Shown: positions 33,562 to 43,800 of the stretch, one piece after another | Position numbering within the stretch: position 1 is the first letter of the stretch | Layout of the letters: each line of letters begins with the position of its first letter | NCBI GenBank assembly: GCA_007136405.1 | Contig: SLHA01000023.1 | Coordinates: 1 to 49,738 of the forward strand | Direction: 5' to 3' | Source: Candidatus Latescibacterota bacterium | GTDB lineage: Bacteria; Latescibacterota; UBA2968; UBA8231 | DNA length: 49,738 nucleotides | Made by a program: the position numbers and the translations under genes | Notes under the pieces: model-generated | The model's input: the letters and a program-made list of their open reading frames with translations, nothing else | What the model was told of the DNA's origin: nothing | The model's database searches: none

Positions 33562-34430
33562 GCGACTGGCCCGTTGGTATCTCCACCGGCTGTTTCTACC
33601 AGACCAGCATTTTCGATTGCCTGGAGGATATTCGGCGAGGCGGTTTCTGCATGATCGAGATTTGTTCGTTCCCGGCCCATCTGGACTACCACGACCACGA
33701 CGCGGTCAGGCGCGCCGGGGACCGCATCGAGGCACTGGGCATGGAGGCATACTCGTTCCACGCCCCCTTTGCCGATGATATCGACATCACGGCAACAGAC
33801 GAGAAGGGCCGCAACCATGCCCGGCACGAGATCATGCAGGCGGCTGAAGCCGCCGCCATCCTCGAAGTAAGGCACTTCGTCATCCATCCCGGCCCGGAGC
33901 GTTCCTTCCATACCGGTCCAGCGGAACGCATGGAGCGGATGGAGCGAGCCGCCACCCTGTTGAATGATGTATCGATCCGGTGCCATGAACTGGGTATCGG
34001 CTTTGTCCTGGAGAACATGCTGCCGCATCTTTTCTTCGGCAACGCCCGCGATATGCTATGGATCATGGGCGCGATCGACCAGGTGAACGTGGGCACGTGT
34101 CTGGATACCGGTCACGCCTTTCTGTCCGGGGACCTGCGGCGGGTGCTGTACAAGCTGTCCGGCCATCTACAGATGATCCACGCCAACGACAACAACGGCG
34201 AAGGCGATGATCATCTGGCACCGGGGCTGGGCCAGGTGGACTGGGAGCGGCTGCTCGAGGAGTTGATGGCCACGCAATTCGACGGTGGCATCATTCTGGA
34301 GCTGGCCGGCAGCGAGGACCAGTCGCCGGAGGACATCCTGGCGCGCGCCCGGCAGGGCCGCAGGACCCTGCGCCAGATCAGTCAGCGACACGATCTGCGT
34401 AAGGCGCCGACGGAGCGCGGCAAACCCTGA
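33558..34430 (+). CDS. Sugar phosphate isomerase/epimerase-like TIM-barrel protein
   Basis: 290 residues; ATG at 33558, overlapping the primase-like stop by ATGA, with GAGGAG upstream in the coding sequence. The canonical four metal ligands are kept: Glu in VLENMLP, Asp and His in CLDTGHAF, His in MIHANDN and Glu in IILELAG, as in xylose-isomerase-fold enzymes such as endonuclease IV. The alternative to a sugar enzyme is a DNA endonuclease IV relative; endonuclease IV itself has more His ligands than I see here, so the sugar assignment is favoured. Because it is translationally coupled to a primase-like gene, a DNA-repair function should still be kept in mind. Confidence 0.8.
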   Translation: MSDWPVGISTGCFYQTSIFDCLEDIRRGGFCMIEICSFPAHLDYHDHDAVRRAGDRIEALGMEAYSFHAPFADDIDITATDEKGRNHARHEIMQAAEAAAILEVRHFVIHPGPERSFHTGPAERMERMERAATLLNDVSIRCHELGIGFVLENMLPHLFFGNARDMLWIMGAIDQVNVGTCLDTGHAFLSGDLRRVLYKLSGHLQMIHANDNNGEGDDHLAPGLGQVDWERLLEELMATQFDGGIILELAGSEDQSPEDILARARQGRRTLRQISQRHDLRKAPTERGKP

Positions 34431-34488
34431 TCCACCGTTTGTGCCCCGGCCGGTCCGCAGCGCCCAGGCCATCAGCCGGCTATCCGCT

Positions 34489-35337
34489 TCAGCGCACCAG
34501 CAGTACGGGATTCTGTACCTGCTCGAGCAGCGACTGCACCGCCAGCTCGTCCAGGACTTTTCCGGTGGCCGGCAGGACGAGTGCCCCGCCGCGGTGCAGC
34601 GTAATCGCATGCACCAGCCGGGTGACTGGGGGTGCCACCAAGGGCTGCTCTTGCGCCGTCACTCCATGTACGCGCAGACCCTGGCCAAGCTCCTCCCGCA
34701 GCGATGGCAACCGGTCGGCCGACGGCACCAGCAGCAGCACCCGCAGTTCCGTCGCGCGAACCCGGGACAGATGGACGGCGGCATTCAACGCCTTCCACGA
34801 CAGCGGCGATCCATCATAGATCAGCAGCGTTGCCGCGCTCGCATCGGCCTCCGGGCAGATGACGAAGGTCATGCCACCCCCCTGGCGCAGTAGAGCGCGC
34901 ACCGTAGACCCCATGCGGCGCTCACCGGCCAGGGACCAACCGCAACGTCCCAGGATCACCAGGTCGGCTTCGGCCGCAGCAGCCAGCACCTGCGCCGCCA
35001 CACCCCCGCGGGCCACATGGAACCTGTACCGGATGCGCAGACGGCCACAGATCTCGGCCAGTTCCCACCGCATGCGAGCCGCTTGCATACGCATCTGTTG
35101 CTCGACCTGTTGGCGCTCCAACCGCCGGACCGAAGCCGTGAGCTGGTTGACCTCCTGGGCAAATGGCAGCTCGGTCAGGCGCACGAGCCCGATGTCTTCC
35201 ACAAACAGACCCATCAGATCTGCCCGTAATCCGCTGGCCAGGGCCGCCGCCTCGTGCAGGGCCAGGCGTGCATTCGGTGAAGCGTCCAGCGGCACCAGAA
35301 TTCTTCTGATCCCTAGGTCGGTGTCATGCCCGGTCAT
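34489..35337 (-). CDS. Universal stress protein (UspA-like)
   Basis: 282 residues; ATG at 35337, overlapping the stop of the Lon-type protease gene by four bases (ATGA), so co-translated. The first domain (1-165) has RRILVPLDASPNARLALHEAAALA, a long Glu/Gln/Arg-rich helix about 75-100, and LVILGRCGWSLAGERRMGSTVRALLRQ, close to the usual G-x2-G-x9-G(S/T) nucleotide motif. The second half (about 170-282) is a diverged UspA domain (TLLIYDGSPLSWKALNAAVHLS). Such two-domain proteins are cytosolic stress proteins. Pairing with the protease suggests a joint stress response. Confidence 0.85.
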   Translation of the reverse strand: MTGHDTDLGIRRILVPLDASPNARLALHEAAALASGLRADLMGLFVEDIGLVRLTELPFAQEVNQLTASVRRLERQQVEQQMRMQAARMRWELAEICGRLRIRYRFHVARGGVAAQVLAAAAEADLVILGRCGWSLAGERRMGSTVRALLRQGGGMTFVICPEADASAATLLIYDGSPLSWKALNAAVHLSRVRATELRVLLLVPSADRLPSLREELGQGLRVHGVTAQEQPLVAPPVTRLVHAITLHRGGALVLPATGKVLDELAVQSLLEQVQNPVLLVR

Positions 35338-37817
35338 GAGCTTGGCGTCCCTTTCCCGGAGCCTGACTCCGCGATGTAAGCCGTACGCTTGTTGGCCATA
35401 TCCGCCAGACAGCGCTGTACCTTACCGTTGATGGTATTCTCCGGAAACAAACCATCGGCATCCGGTTCTCCCGCCTCCATGCCGGTGAGCAGCTCGATGC
35501 CCTGGTCGATGGTTTCCACTGGATAGACGTGAAAGGTGCCCTCCTGCACTGCGTCCCGTACCTCCTTACGGAGCATCAGGTGTCTGACATTGGACGCCGG
35601 TATGAGGACACCTTGCGTCCCGCTCAAACCGCGCTGCCGGCACACATCGAAGAACCCTTCGATCTTCTCGTTGACGCCGCCGATAGCCTGGACTCGACCG
35701 TGCTGATCGACCGAACCGGTGATGGCCAGGTCCTGTCTGACCGGAATGTCAGCGATGGCGGATAACAAAGTGTACAATTCGGCCGAAGAAGCGCTGTCTC
35801 CCTCGACATCGCTATAAGATTGCTCGAAGACCAGACTGGCCGAAAACGCCAGAGGCTTGTCCACAGCGTAGCGTCCACCCAGAAAACCCGCCAGAATGAG
35901 CACTCCCTTGGAATGAATCGGTCCTCCCATCTCCACCTCGCGCTCGATGTCCACGACCTCGCCGCGTCCCATGCGGACCCTGCAGGTGATGCGGCTCGGA
36001 CGGCCGAAAGCGAAGTTCCCCACCATGAGCACCGAAAGGCCGTTGGCCTGGCCGCTATGCCTCCCCCGGGTGTCGATCTTGATCGTATCCCGGGCGATCG
36101 CCTCGTATACGCGCTCTCGAATTTGATCGGAACGGTAGATCCAGTGATCGATGGCCCGCTGCACAGCATCTGCAGTGACGTTGTCCTGGCTGTCTTCGGA
36201 AGCCCAGTAGTCGGCCTCGCGGAGTAGATCGGTGAGAACCTGCGTGCGCGTGGACAACTTGCCGGCGTCTCCGGCCTGGCGGGCGCTCGCCTCGATGACG
36301 CGAGCCACCGCACCGCGGTCGAAAGGCCGCAGCTGTTCCCGTTGCACCAGAGTACCGATGAGCCGGGCGTACAACTGCTGGTTACCGTTCCCGCGGTCCA
36401 TGTCGATGTTGAATTCAGCCGCCACCTTGAACAGTTCGGCGAACTCCGGATCATAATGCAGCAGCAGGTAGTAGATCAGCGGTTCACCGATGAGCGTTAC
36501 CTTCGTATCCAGTGTCACCGGCTCCGGTTCCAGCGACACCGTGCTGATCAAGCTGAACATCTGCGCCAGCGACTCGATCTTGATCTGACGCGAGCGCAGC
36601 GCGCGCTTCAAGCCTTCCCAGGCATAAGGCTGCTGCAGTACCTTGCGCGCATCCAGAAGGAGGTATCCACCGTTGGCCCGGTGCAGCGCACCGGCCTTGA
36701 TCATGGTAAAATCAGTGATCAGCGCCCCCATCTGCGCCATGTGCTCGACGCTACCCACAAGATTCTGATAACTCGGGTTGTCCTCGTGCACTACGGGCGC
36801 TCCCTGTGTGTCGCTGTTGTCCACGATCAGGTTGACCTGATATCGCCGTAGTCCGTTCGTCGGGGTTTGGCCCAGTGACTCGGCACCGGCCCCGCTACCA
36901 CCGCCGCCGCCCTGTAGCATGCGCTGAAGTTGCTGCTGTTGCTGTTGCTGCTGCCGCGAGTCGCCCTCCGAAGCCACCAGCTCGCGCGCGTGTTCCACCA
37001 GATCCTCTTCGACCGCATTCAGGTACTGTCCCACCTGTTCCACCTCAGCCAGCTGACCGCGCATCTCGTCGATCAGGGGCTTCACGGCGTACCGGGTCAC
37101 CTCGCGGTTGAGCTCGCGCATTTTTTCGCGCATCTCACGCTCCCAGGCCGGCGTGCTCTGGAACATGCGCTGGGACAGCTTCTGCAACTCCTCCACGTCG
37201 CTCTCGACCTTCTTGCGTTCCTCCTCGGGCAACTCCTGGAACTCCTGGGGTGACAGCGTCTCACCGTTGCGTACGGGCGCGAAGACCAGGCCCTGAGGCG
37301 TCCGGTGAATGGTCAGATCCCGCTTCTTGGCTTCCTGCTGGAGTTCCTCGAGGGCACTATGCTGTTTATCGCGAAATTCTTCCTGGATAGACTGGGCACG
37401 GTTCTGATACTGCTCGCTCTCGAAGGCAGCCTTGAGGGCATTGCGAACTTCCTCGACGAGCTTGCCCATATCGTCGGCCAGCTGCCTGCCGTGTCCGGGC
37501 GGCAGTTTGAGCACGGATGGTTTGTGAGGCTGCTCGAAATTGTACACATAGCACCAGTCGGCAGGCCGGTCCTCGCTGGCGGCCTGGCGGGCCACATGGT
37601 CGCGAACGACGTCGAACCGGTCCGTGCCCGGGGGGCCTAGCGCGTAAATATTGTAACCCGTATGCTCTATACGCGTGCCGAACCGCAGAGCCGCTGCTGC
37701 CCGAGGCTGACCCAATGGCTCCTGCAGTGGCTCCAGGTCCGAGGTTGTCTCGAATTCGAGTTGCTCCGGGTCACAGGCTTGATAGAGCTTCTGGACTGAC
37801 AACTCCTGTACTGGCAT
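35334..37817 (-). CDS. Lon-related ATP-dependent protease (YcbZ/LonB-like)
   Basis: 827 residues; ATG at 37817, AAGGG upstream. N-terminal part has GYNIYALGPPGTDR (61-67), the Walker-A region as typically degenerate in this family. Residues about 150-320 form charged coiled coil with Gln-rich runs (QQQQQQQQ near 280, then Gly-rich). Next come the ATPase core (YLLLDARKVLQQP, LIGEPLIYYLL) and the Lon proteolytic domain with Ser675 (VEGDSASSAE) and Lys718 (GGVNEKIEG), 43 residues apart as in Lon. The product lacks the substrate-binding N-domain of true Lon. The polyglutamine run corresponds to repeated CTG/TTG triplets in the DNA. Function is likely stress proteolysis. Confidence 0.92.
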   Translation of the reverse strand: MPVQELSVQKLYQACDPEQLEFETTSDLEPLQEPLGQPRAAAALRFGTRIEHTGYNIYALGPPGTDRFDVVRDHVARQAASEDRPADWCYVYNFEQPHKPSVLKLPPGHGRQLADDMGKLVEEVRNALKAAFESEQYQNRAQSIQEEFRDKQHSALEELQQEAKKRDLTIHRTPQGLVFAPVRNGETLSPQEFQELPEEERKKVESDVEELQKLSQRMFQSTPAWEREMREKMRELNREVTRYAVKPLIDEMRGQLAEVEQVGQYLNAVEEDLVEHARELVASEGDSRQQQQQQQQLQRMLQGGGGGSGAGAESLGQTPTNGLRRYQVNLIVDNSDTQGAPVVHEDNPSYQNLVGSVEHMAQMGALITDFTMIKAGALHRANGGYLLLDARKVLQQPYAWEGLKRALRSRQIKIESLAQMFSLISTVSLEPEPVTLDTKVTLIGEPLIYYLLLHYDPEFAELFKVAAEFNIDMDRGNGNQQLYARLIGTLVQREQLRPFDRGAVARVIEASARQAGDAGKLSTRTQVLTDLLREADYWASEDSQDNVTADAVQRAIDHWIYRSDQIRERVYEAIARDTIKIDTRGRHSGQANGLSVLMVGNFAFGRPSRITCRVRMGRGEVVDIEREVEMGGPIHSKGVLILAGFLGGRYAVDKPLAFSASLVFEQSYSDVEGDSASSAELYTLLSAIADIPVRQDLAITGSVDQHGRVQAIGGVNEKIEGFFDVCRQRGLSGTQGVLIPASNVRHLMLRKEVRDAVQEGTFHVYPVETIDQGIELLTGMEAGEPDADGLFPENTINGKVQRCLADMANKRTAYIAESGSGKGTPSS

Positions 37818-37969
37818 GGCTCATTCCCTTCTGAAGAGGTCCGCTGGCCTGAAGCCGGCAGACTCGCATGCTGCGCCAACTCCAGCGCACCTGCCGTGGC
37901 GGTCGGCACTAACGGAGTGCTTGTTGTGGCCACCTCGTTGGGACCTGATTTCCGCAAAATCGTGAACTG

Positions 37970-38001
37970 TCGAAGTGCAGTATCGAAGTGGGGTGTCGAA
38001 G
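37970..38001. repeat. TCGAAG repeated three times at a 13-base period
   Basis: TCGAAG at 37970, 37983 and 37996, each seven bases apart. It lies about 150 bases upstream of the Lon-type gene and 430 bases upstream of the NarX-type gene. No gene is supported in 37818-38424; a CCCGTG/CACGGG hairpin (38287-38309) and AT-rich DNA (38310-38360) are also in it. Confidence 0.6.
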
Positions 38002-38424
38002 GAATCATTCGTCCACCCGGCGACCAATCAGTCATGGTACTGGGAGTGTACCGGTGCCGGGAAGCAGCTCAACTACACGGATTGGGAGATCGAGGCGCAA
38101 AAATACCTAGTCATGCATCAATTCATCCCGATCCTGTTGCGGAACGCCCATCCGGACACAGGTGCCCGCTCGAGTCAAGAAGCAAACCATGGGCCAGACA
38201 CTCCTCATAGTACAGGGTTGACCCGTGATGATGGTCATCCGGTCGCGTCCATGCGAGGTGAGGTGTCGGTTCCTCAGCTTTTGAACCCCGTGCATCCGTG
38301 CGCCACGGGTACGGCAAAATATATACCTGCGTATACGGCCTGAAATAGCTATTATTAGACCTTGTCCTGTGAACGAAAGCCTCCAACCACCGCAGCCAGC
38401 GGCAACAAAGTCAACCAGATCGTC

Positions 38425-39621
38425 ATGAACGAATCCAAGGACCGGAGCACGCCCATCGATAGTGATTCGGCAGGGTCGAGCGCGTATAGCATGTGTTCCG
38501 GTTTGACTTCTGCCGCACCAGCCCTTCTCCGGACTCTCCTTGACCAGCGCAGCACCGCTGGGCTGTGCCTGACATTCATTCTGGACGCGGAGCTTCGCCT
38601 GCAGCTGGCCAACAGGTGTTTTCACGATCTATGCGGTGTGAAACCAGAGGAGGCATACGGGTTACCACTGAGCGATCTGGGCCTCGGTGCCTGGAATGCC
38701 CCTTGCCTGCATACCTGCCTTCAGCGCCTGGTTGCTGCCGGAGGCGGCGTCGCGGAGGTGGAGGTGCCCTGGAAGGCAGCAGACCCCGGACCGGGTATCA
38801 TGCGCTGGCGCGTGACGGGCTCACAGGGACTTGCGTCGTCACCACCCTGGCCCTGGCTACTGCTGGTCGGCGAATGGATTGCCGCCCCGGAAGCAGTGGA
38901 AACGACCGATGTGGACAGGGAAACGGCACCGGCTGAGGCACAGAACAGCTTGCAGTTGTACCGCAAACGACTGCAACGGCTGACATCCGAACTGGTGCTC
39001 GCCGAAGAACGGGCGCGGCGCCAGATCGCCGCCGAGCTCCACGACCGTATCGGCCAGGGTCTGGCCGCAACCCAACTGCAACTGGGCGCGCTGCGCAGGA
39101 CAACAGAGGCGCTTCCGGTGCAGAAGAGTATCGACAAGCTCCACGACCAGATCGACAAGATCATCGATGACGCGCGTAATCTGACCTTCGAGATCAGTCC
39201 GCCGGTGCTTTACGAGGTGGGCTTTGAAGCCGCTCTGGAATGGCTGGCGGAGCAATACACGCAGCTATACGATCTGGATGTCACCGTCACTTCGGACGGT
39301 CAGGATATTCCACTGGACGAAGACATGCGTGGATTGCTGTTTCGTTCCACCCGCGAGCTTCTGTTCAACGCGATCAAACACGCCCAGGCTGAACGTGTGG
39401 TGATCGGTGTGCACCGCGACGCGGATTCGGTGCACGTCGCGGTAACAGACAACGGCATCGGTTGCGATGTCGCCGCACTGGATGAACAGAACAGCGATGG
39501 TTTGGGTCTATTCAGCATCCGGGAACGCATGGATTCGCTGGGTGGCTCACTCAGGCTGCAATCCACCCCCGGCCAGGGTATGCGCTGCGTTCTGATCGCA
39601 CCACTGCAGCAATCTGCCTGA
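38425..39621 (+). CDS. Sensor histidine kinase, NarX/DegS type (HisKA_3)
   Basis: 398 residues from the ATG at 38425; no good ribosome binding site is visible for this or for the open TTG at 38362, so the start is uncertain. A PAS-like domain (about 45-160: FILDAELRLQLANRCFHDLCGVKPEEAYG) is followed by a coiled linker and the HisKA_3 dimerisation helix with His206 (RQIAAELHDRIGQGLA). The HATPase part has RELLFNAIKHAQA, TDNGIGCD and GLGLFSIRERMDSLGG. No membrane span. NarL-type regulators are its normal partners, and one lies at 31229-31873. There are two CxxxC-like cysteines in the PAS domain (NRCFHDLC), possibly redox-relevant. Confidence 0.9.
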   Translation: MNESKDRSTPIDSDSAGSSAYSMCSGLTSAAPALLRTLLDQRSTAGLCLTFILDAELRLQLANRCFHDLCGVKPEEAYGLPLSDLGLGAWNAPCLHTCLQRLVAAGGGVAEVEVPWKAADPGPGIMRWRVTGSQGLASSPPWPWLLLVGEWIAAPEAVETTDVDRETAPAEAQNSLQLYRKRLQRLTSELVLAEERARRQIAAELHDRIGQGLAATQLQLGALRRTTEALPVQKSIDKLHDQIDKIIDDARNLTFEISPPVLYEVGFEAALEWLAEQYTQLYDLDVTVTSDGQDIPLDEDMRGLLFRSTRELLFNAIKHAQAERVVIGVHRDADSVHVAVTDNGIGCDVAALDEQNSDGLGLFSIRERMDSLGGSLRLQSTPGQGMRCVLIAPLQQSA

Positions 39622-39645
39622 AACGTTGGACCCTGAAACGTTGGA
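39617..39645. repeat. 14-base direct repeat at the end of the kinase gene
   Basis: CCTGAAACGTTGGA at 39617-39630 and 39632-39645. The first copy contains the stop codon of the kinase. Confidence 0.7.
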
Positions 39646-39789
39646 CGTTATGCCGCTTGTTCCAGGGCGCGCCTGCCGTACCCGCCCGTTCACGCCTCCC
39701 GCGACAGCGTGGACGCCAAGCCCCCGTGGTCCGGCTCGATTCGTCCTCTACGCCACCCGCCTAGCCCAGCTCAAGCATTTCTGAAGCAG

Positions 39790-39913
39790 GTATTCGGCGC
39801 TATGCCGATACAGCTGTGATCCCGTTCTGACTAGGTTCATGATTACCCGGTGATACGGGTGCCCGGAACAGCGGGCACAGTCCGTCTGGTTAGATACCTG
39901 ATGAGTTCAGGTA
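39790..39913 (+). ncRNA. Cluster of four hairpins, possible structured RNA
   Basis: In the 449-base gap between the kinase and lipoprotein genes, four stem-loops lie in series: 39790-39811 (GTAT, bulge T, CGGC with GCCGATAC), 39845-39860 (ACCCG/CGGGT), 39859-39878 (GTGCCCG/CGGGCAC, six-base loop; shares two bases with the former) and 39895-39913 (TACCTGA/TCAGGTA, five-base loop). No coding frame is supported. Either a leader/attenuator of the lipoprotein gene, a terminator region for the kinase, or a small RNA. The strand is assumed from the neighbours. Confidence 0.35.
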
Positions 39914-40070
39914 CTGGCAGCCATGCTGATTACTATCCATCATCGGTCATCCCCTGGCGCAGCGCATTTGCAGCGCTGCTGACATGGGATGTGCAGGGCT
40001 TTGTTCGGTCCGCGGCAACCATCCGTGAGGCCGGCAGCGCAGCCTCAACCACTGACCCGGGAGGATACTC

Positions 40071-40811
40071 ATGCGCACTTGTGCATTGTTCTCATTCGCA
40101 CTGACGATTCTCATGGCGGCAGGATGCGCCAGACCGGCACGTCTGGTTCCCGGTCCCGAAGCCACCCATATAGGAAGGGATCGAAGGTTGGCGGTCGAAG
40201 AAATCGAGGGTGTGCGGATGGTAGCGCGCGGCGATGCGTGGCGCGGGGATTCGAGGATCGAAGAGCATGTAACGCCGCTGCGTCTACGCATAGAAAACGA
40301 CAGCGGACAACCGCTGCGTATTCGCTATGATGCTTTCGCGTTGATCAGCGACACCGGCGAGCGTTACACCGCGTTGCCACCCATACTGGTCGAGGAAGTA
40401 GCCGAGGAGCTGGAAGAACGTGACCACCGTGATCCCCGTTACCGACACGCTCGTGCCCCGTTCCGTACCCGGATCAGGACACCCGCGTTCTACCACCGTC
40501 ATTTCTACATCGCGCCGTATTACCGGAGGTACTATCCTGACATGCGCGTGGTGCAGAGACGTTTCATGTACGATCCGGTGTACTACCGGCATTACTACGG
40601 CTACTGGGTCGATACGCCGCTGCCCACGGAAGAAATGCTGGAAAACGCCATACCAGAGGGAATTCTGGACCATGGCGGCAGCCTGGACGGTTTTCTCTAC
40701 TTCGAGCCCGTCGACCGGGGTGCAGAGTCGGTGACGTTCCGGGCTGATATCGTGTTCGCGGATGACGGGCGGATTCCGGGTGCGATTTCCATTCCGTTTG
40801 ACGTGGAATGA
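40071..40811 (+). CDS. Lipoprotein with a His/Tyr-rich central segment
   Basis: 246 residues; ATG at 40071 with GGGAGGA. Type II signal peptide with lipobox LMAAGC (Cys19). Residues about 60-110 are beta-rich (LRLRIENDSGQPLRIRYDAFALI), residues about 117-180 are dominated by Arg, His and Tyr (YHRHFYIAPYYRRYYP, then YYRHYYGYWV), and the end is again beta-rich (VTFRADIVFADDG). The layout, an immunoglobulin-like domain interrupted by a basic aromatic insert, I do not recognise. It would be attached to the outer or inner membrane. The aromatic-His segment could bind metals, haem or surface polymers; this is a guess. Convergent with the next gene. Confidence 0.8.
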   Translation: MRTCALFSFALTILMAAGCARPARLVPGPEATHIGRDRRLAVEEIEGVRMVARGDAWRGDSRIEEHVTPLRLRIENDSGQPLRIRYDAFALISDTGERYTALPPILVEEVAEELEERDHRDPRYRHARAPFRTRIRTPAFYHRHFYIAPYYRRYYPDMRVVQRRFMYDPVYYRHYYGYWVDTPLPTEEMLENAIPEGILDHGGSLDGFLYFEPVDRGAESVTFRADIVFADDGRIPGAISIPFDVE

Positions 40812-40882
40812 TGGTTACCGCCCGGAAGTGAAACCGTGAAACCGGAGGGTCGTTCAGGCGTAACGAGGGCACGATTCCCCTC

Positions 40883-43800
40883 TCATCGTTGCCTCAGCCG
40901 CCCGTCTTGCGGCACATAGGACGGCTCATCCGTGATCACCAGCACATCGTAGCGGATGCCCTCGGGGAAACTGTCCAGGGTCAGCTCCACCGGACCAGCG
41001 GGAAGCGCAACCGGTTCGAGATTCGCCCCGCCGGGCCACGCCCAGGTCCAAAGATGCGACGCCATGGGATGGGTTTCGGCGATCAGACGATCCGGAATAT
41101 TGAGGTCCGTCCCCCCGCCTCCCAGCGTGGTCACGTGCCGGCCATCGATGCGGACGCGTACGTTCTGCGACACGTCGTCGCCGCGGCCGCCGGAGCCGCG
41201 GCGCAGATGGCGCAGCCAGAAGTGGTAATGGCCCTGACGGGGGATGTCCACCCGCCATGTGACGCGGTTGTTCGCCGGATCTTCTGGCACAACATATTCC
41301 GGCCCGCGCAGTCCCCCCGCCTGCGCGCGCTCGAACGGCCCGTCCAGTTCGGCTGCCGCGAAAACCAGCTCCAGCCGCCATTCGGGCGCCGCGCGGCGGG
41401 GCGTCGCCGCCGAGGCCCGGACGGCAGCGCTCTCCACGCCGCGACGGTTGACCGCGGTCACCGCGTAATGATAGCGGCTATCTGCCTGCAGTCCCCAGTC
41501 GATGAACGCTGCGTACGTCGGTGAACCTATCAGCGTCTCCTGGCCAGGCTCGAAGTCCGGCTCGCGGCAGGCATAAACCTGGTAATGGGAGAATTCCGGG
41601 TCCGCCACCGGAGCCCAGACGAGACGGTTCACGCGCTCGCGCACATTGGCCGCCTGCAGGTCTGCCGGAACCGGCGGTGCAGGGCGTTCCTCGGGGCGCG
41701 GGCCGGCGGGAACGAAGTCCGCGTCCGTGGCCAGACACAGCAGATCCAGCTGCGCCGTCACGTCCGCGGTGGCCAGAGCGATAGCCGTCCGGCCGGCGGA
41801 CAGCGCCACGGGGTCGTCCGTGGCGCGAACCCACACCCATCGATCCGAGTCCGTCAGGACCGTCAGCGTCTGCGCGCCGACCTCCACCTGCCAGCCTCTA
41901 CCGGTGTCGGCGGCCGCGCGCTGGCCTTGTCCCTGCTCTCCGTCTGCCTGCTCAGGATCCGAACGCAGCCGCGCCCAGACGTGGTACCGGCCGTCGGCGG
42001 GAACGTGGACAGTCGTAACAGCCCGTCCACGGTTGGATTTCGGATGCCGGTAAAGATAATACCAGTCCGAGGCGCCCAACCGGTCCACCCCCATCGCCAG
42101 ACCCGGCAAGGCGCCGGTGGGCAGGTCGCGGACGGCGGCTTCGGCCTCGGCGTACACCATCAACTGCGTGTCAGGACTGCCGCGCAAACCGATGCCCGCG
42201 CGCGCCGCCTCCGCCGAATAGCCGCTCTCCAGACCCGCATGCTCCAGGGAAGTAACCACGTAATGGTACGGCGTACCCGGCTGCACCGTCGCATCGTGCC
42301 AGGAAGTGCCGGTAACAGGTTCAGGGGTCAGCAGCGTGTACGGGCCACCACTCCGTGCGCCGCGATACACCAGATACCCGAGCGTCTCCCGGCTGTACGA
42401 CGACGGCTCCCAGGTGATCTCCACCGTACCGTCGCCTGCTCTCCAGGACAGGTTCCGCGGCGGCCGGGGCCGGGCCATCACCGCGATATAGTTGCGGAAG
42501 CGGCCCGTCATGCTGGAACCGTAATGAATCTTGGTGGCGTCCGGACTCAGCATGGAGAAGTCGCCGCCGCTGTAGTACCCGTTGAACCGGTGTTTGGTGT
42601 CCACGATGGGCTGGGCGGTGGCATCGCAGAAGACCTGGAACTCGACGTTGGCGTTGACCGGACGACGGTAGCTGCCAAAGTGCCAGCCACGCACCCAGGC
42701 GACGAAGAAACGCGGATGACGGTGCCAGTGGAGGTGGTAGTTGCCGCCGTCGGGAGACAGGCGCAGCTGGCGCGACTCGTAGTCGCGCACGCGCACGAGC
42801 CGCGTCGTGCCGCCGTCGGTGGCGATGTACTGCCGGTCCGGCGAGTGGGACTCGTGCCCGTGGGTTGCATGCGGCAGGTTGAACCACAGATCGTACAATT
42901 CGTCCAGGCTCATACCGGTCGGCAACTGGACCCCGTCGGCGAACCAGGGCAGGCCGTACGCGTTCCACTCCTCTCCGCGGGGATAGTGGACGCGGCCGTC
43001 GCGAAAGGCGTGCAGGTAGTTGGTATTGCCGCATAGCGGCGCGGCGATGTAGGTCTTTTTGCCTGTCCGCCGGTCGATCAGCATGCCGGTGCGCAGCGCG
43101 ATCATGTCGCCGTGCTCTTCGTGATCGTAGATGACGGTGTGATGGTTGCTGCCTATGGACCGTGGCCCCGGCCCCATCGGGCGTCCGTCGTACAATGGTT
43201 GAATGGGGATCGGATGGTCGTCGTCGCGATCCAAGGGTACGAAGATGCCCCTGTTGGGCAGGTCGACGAAGATATGGCGCTGGTCCGTGGTCAGACCGTA
43301 GATCCGCTTGCCTGCGCCGGGCCAGTCCAGGCGTTCCCAGGAAGCGATCACTTCTTGTTCGCCGGATCTCAAGTTGGTGCGGGCGACATGGTCGGCCGGA
43401 CTGGCGGGGCCGTAGAACACGTAGGGATCGTCCGGCGACCAGACCGCCGGATTGCCGCCGCTGACAGGTGTCAGCCTGGAAAAGTCGGCGTTGAGGTACC
43501 ACCCCCGGTGCATGTCCGCCCCGAGGGGGCGCGCACCATCCAGCCGCAAGGTCGAGCCTGTCGGATTCCAGGCGGACCAGACCGACGCCGTGACGCAGTG
43601 GTCGACGGTGGGCGAATGGTCCAGCATCCAGACTGGCGTGCCGAAGGCGCGGTCCCGGAAGATGACCCGCAGGGTTCTCAGGCCGCCGTCTTCGGTAAAA
43701 AGGTCGTACGGTTTGTGCCCCTGCCGTTCCATGAAGGCATCGAGACCGTGGACCGGGTCCGGATTGGGTGGATAGGCCGCGCGCAGGACTCCCGCCTCCT

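Noticed and set aside
33558-34430. Endonuclease IV identity for the barrel next to the primase-like gene
   Set aside because: The extra His ligands that make the trinuclear zinc site of endonuclease IV are not seen; kept as a sugar isomerase-like protein.
36930-36965. CTG/TTG triplet run as an independent repeat element
   Set aside because: It simply encodes the glutamine run of the Lon-type protease on the minus strand.
37975-38343. Plus-strand frame of 122 codons between the Lon-type and NarX-type genes
   Set aside because: Starts among the TCGAAG repeats, lacks a Shine-Dalgarno sequence and shows no recognisable domain; kept as intergenic.
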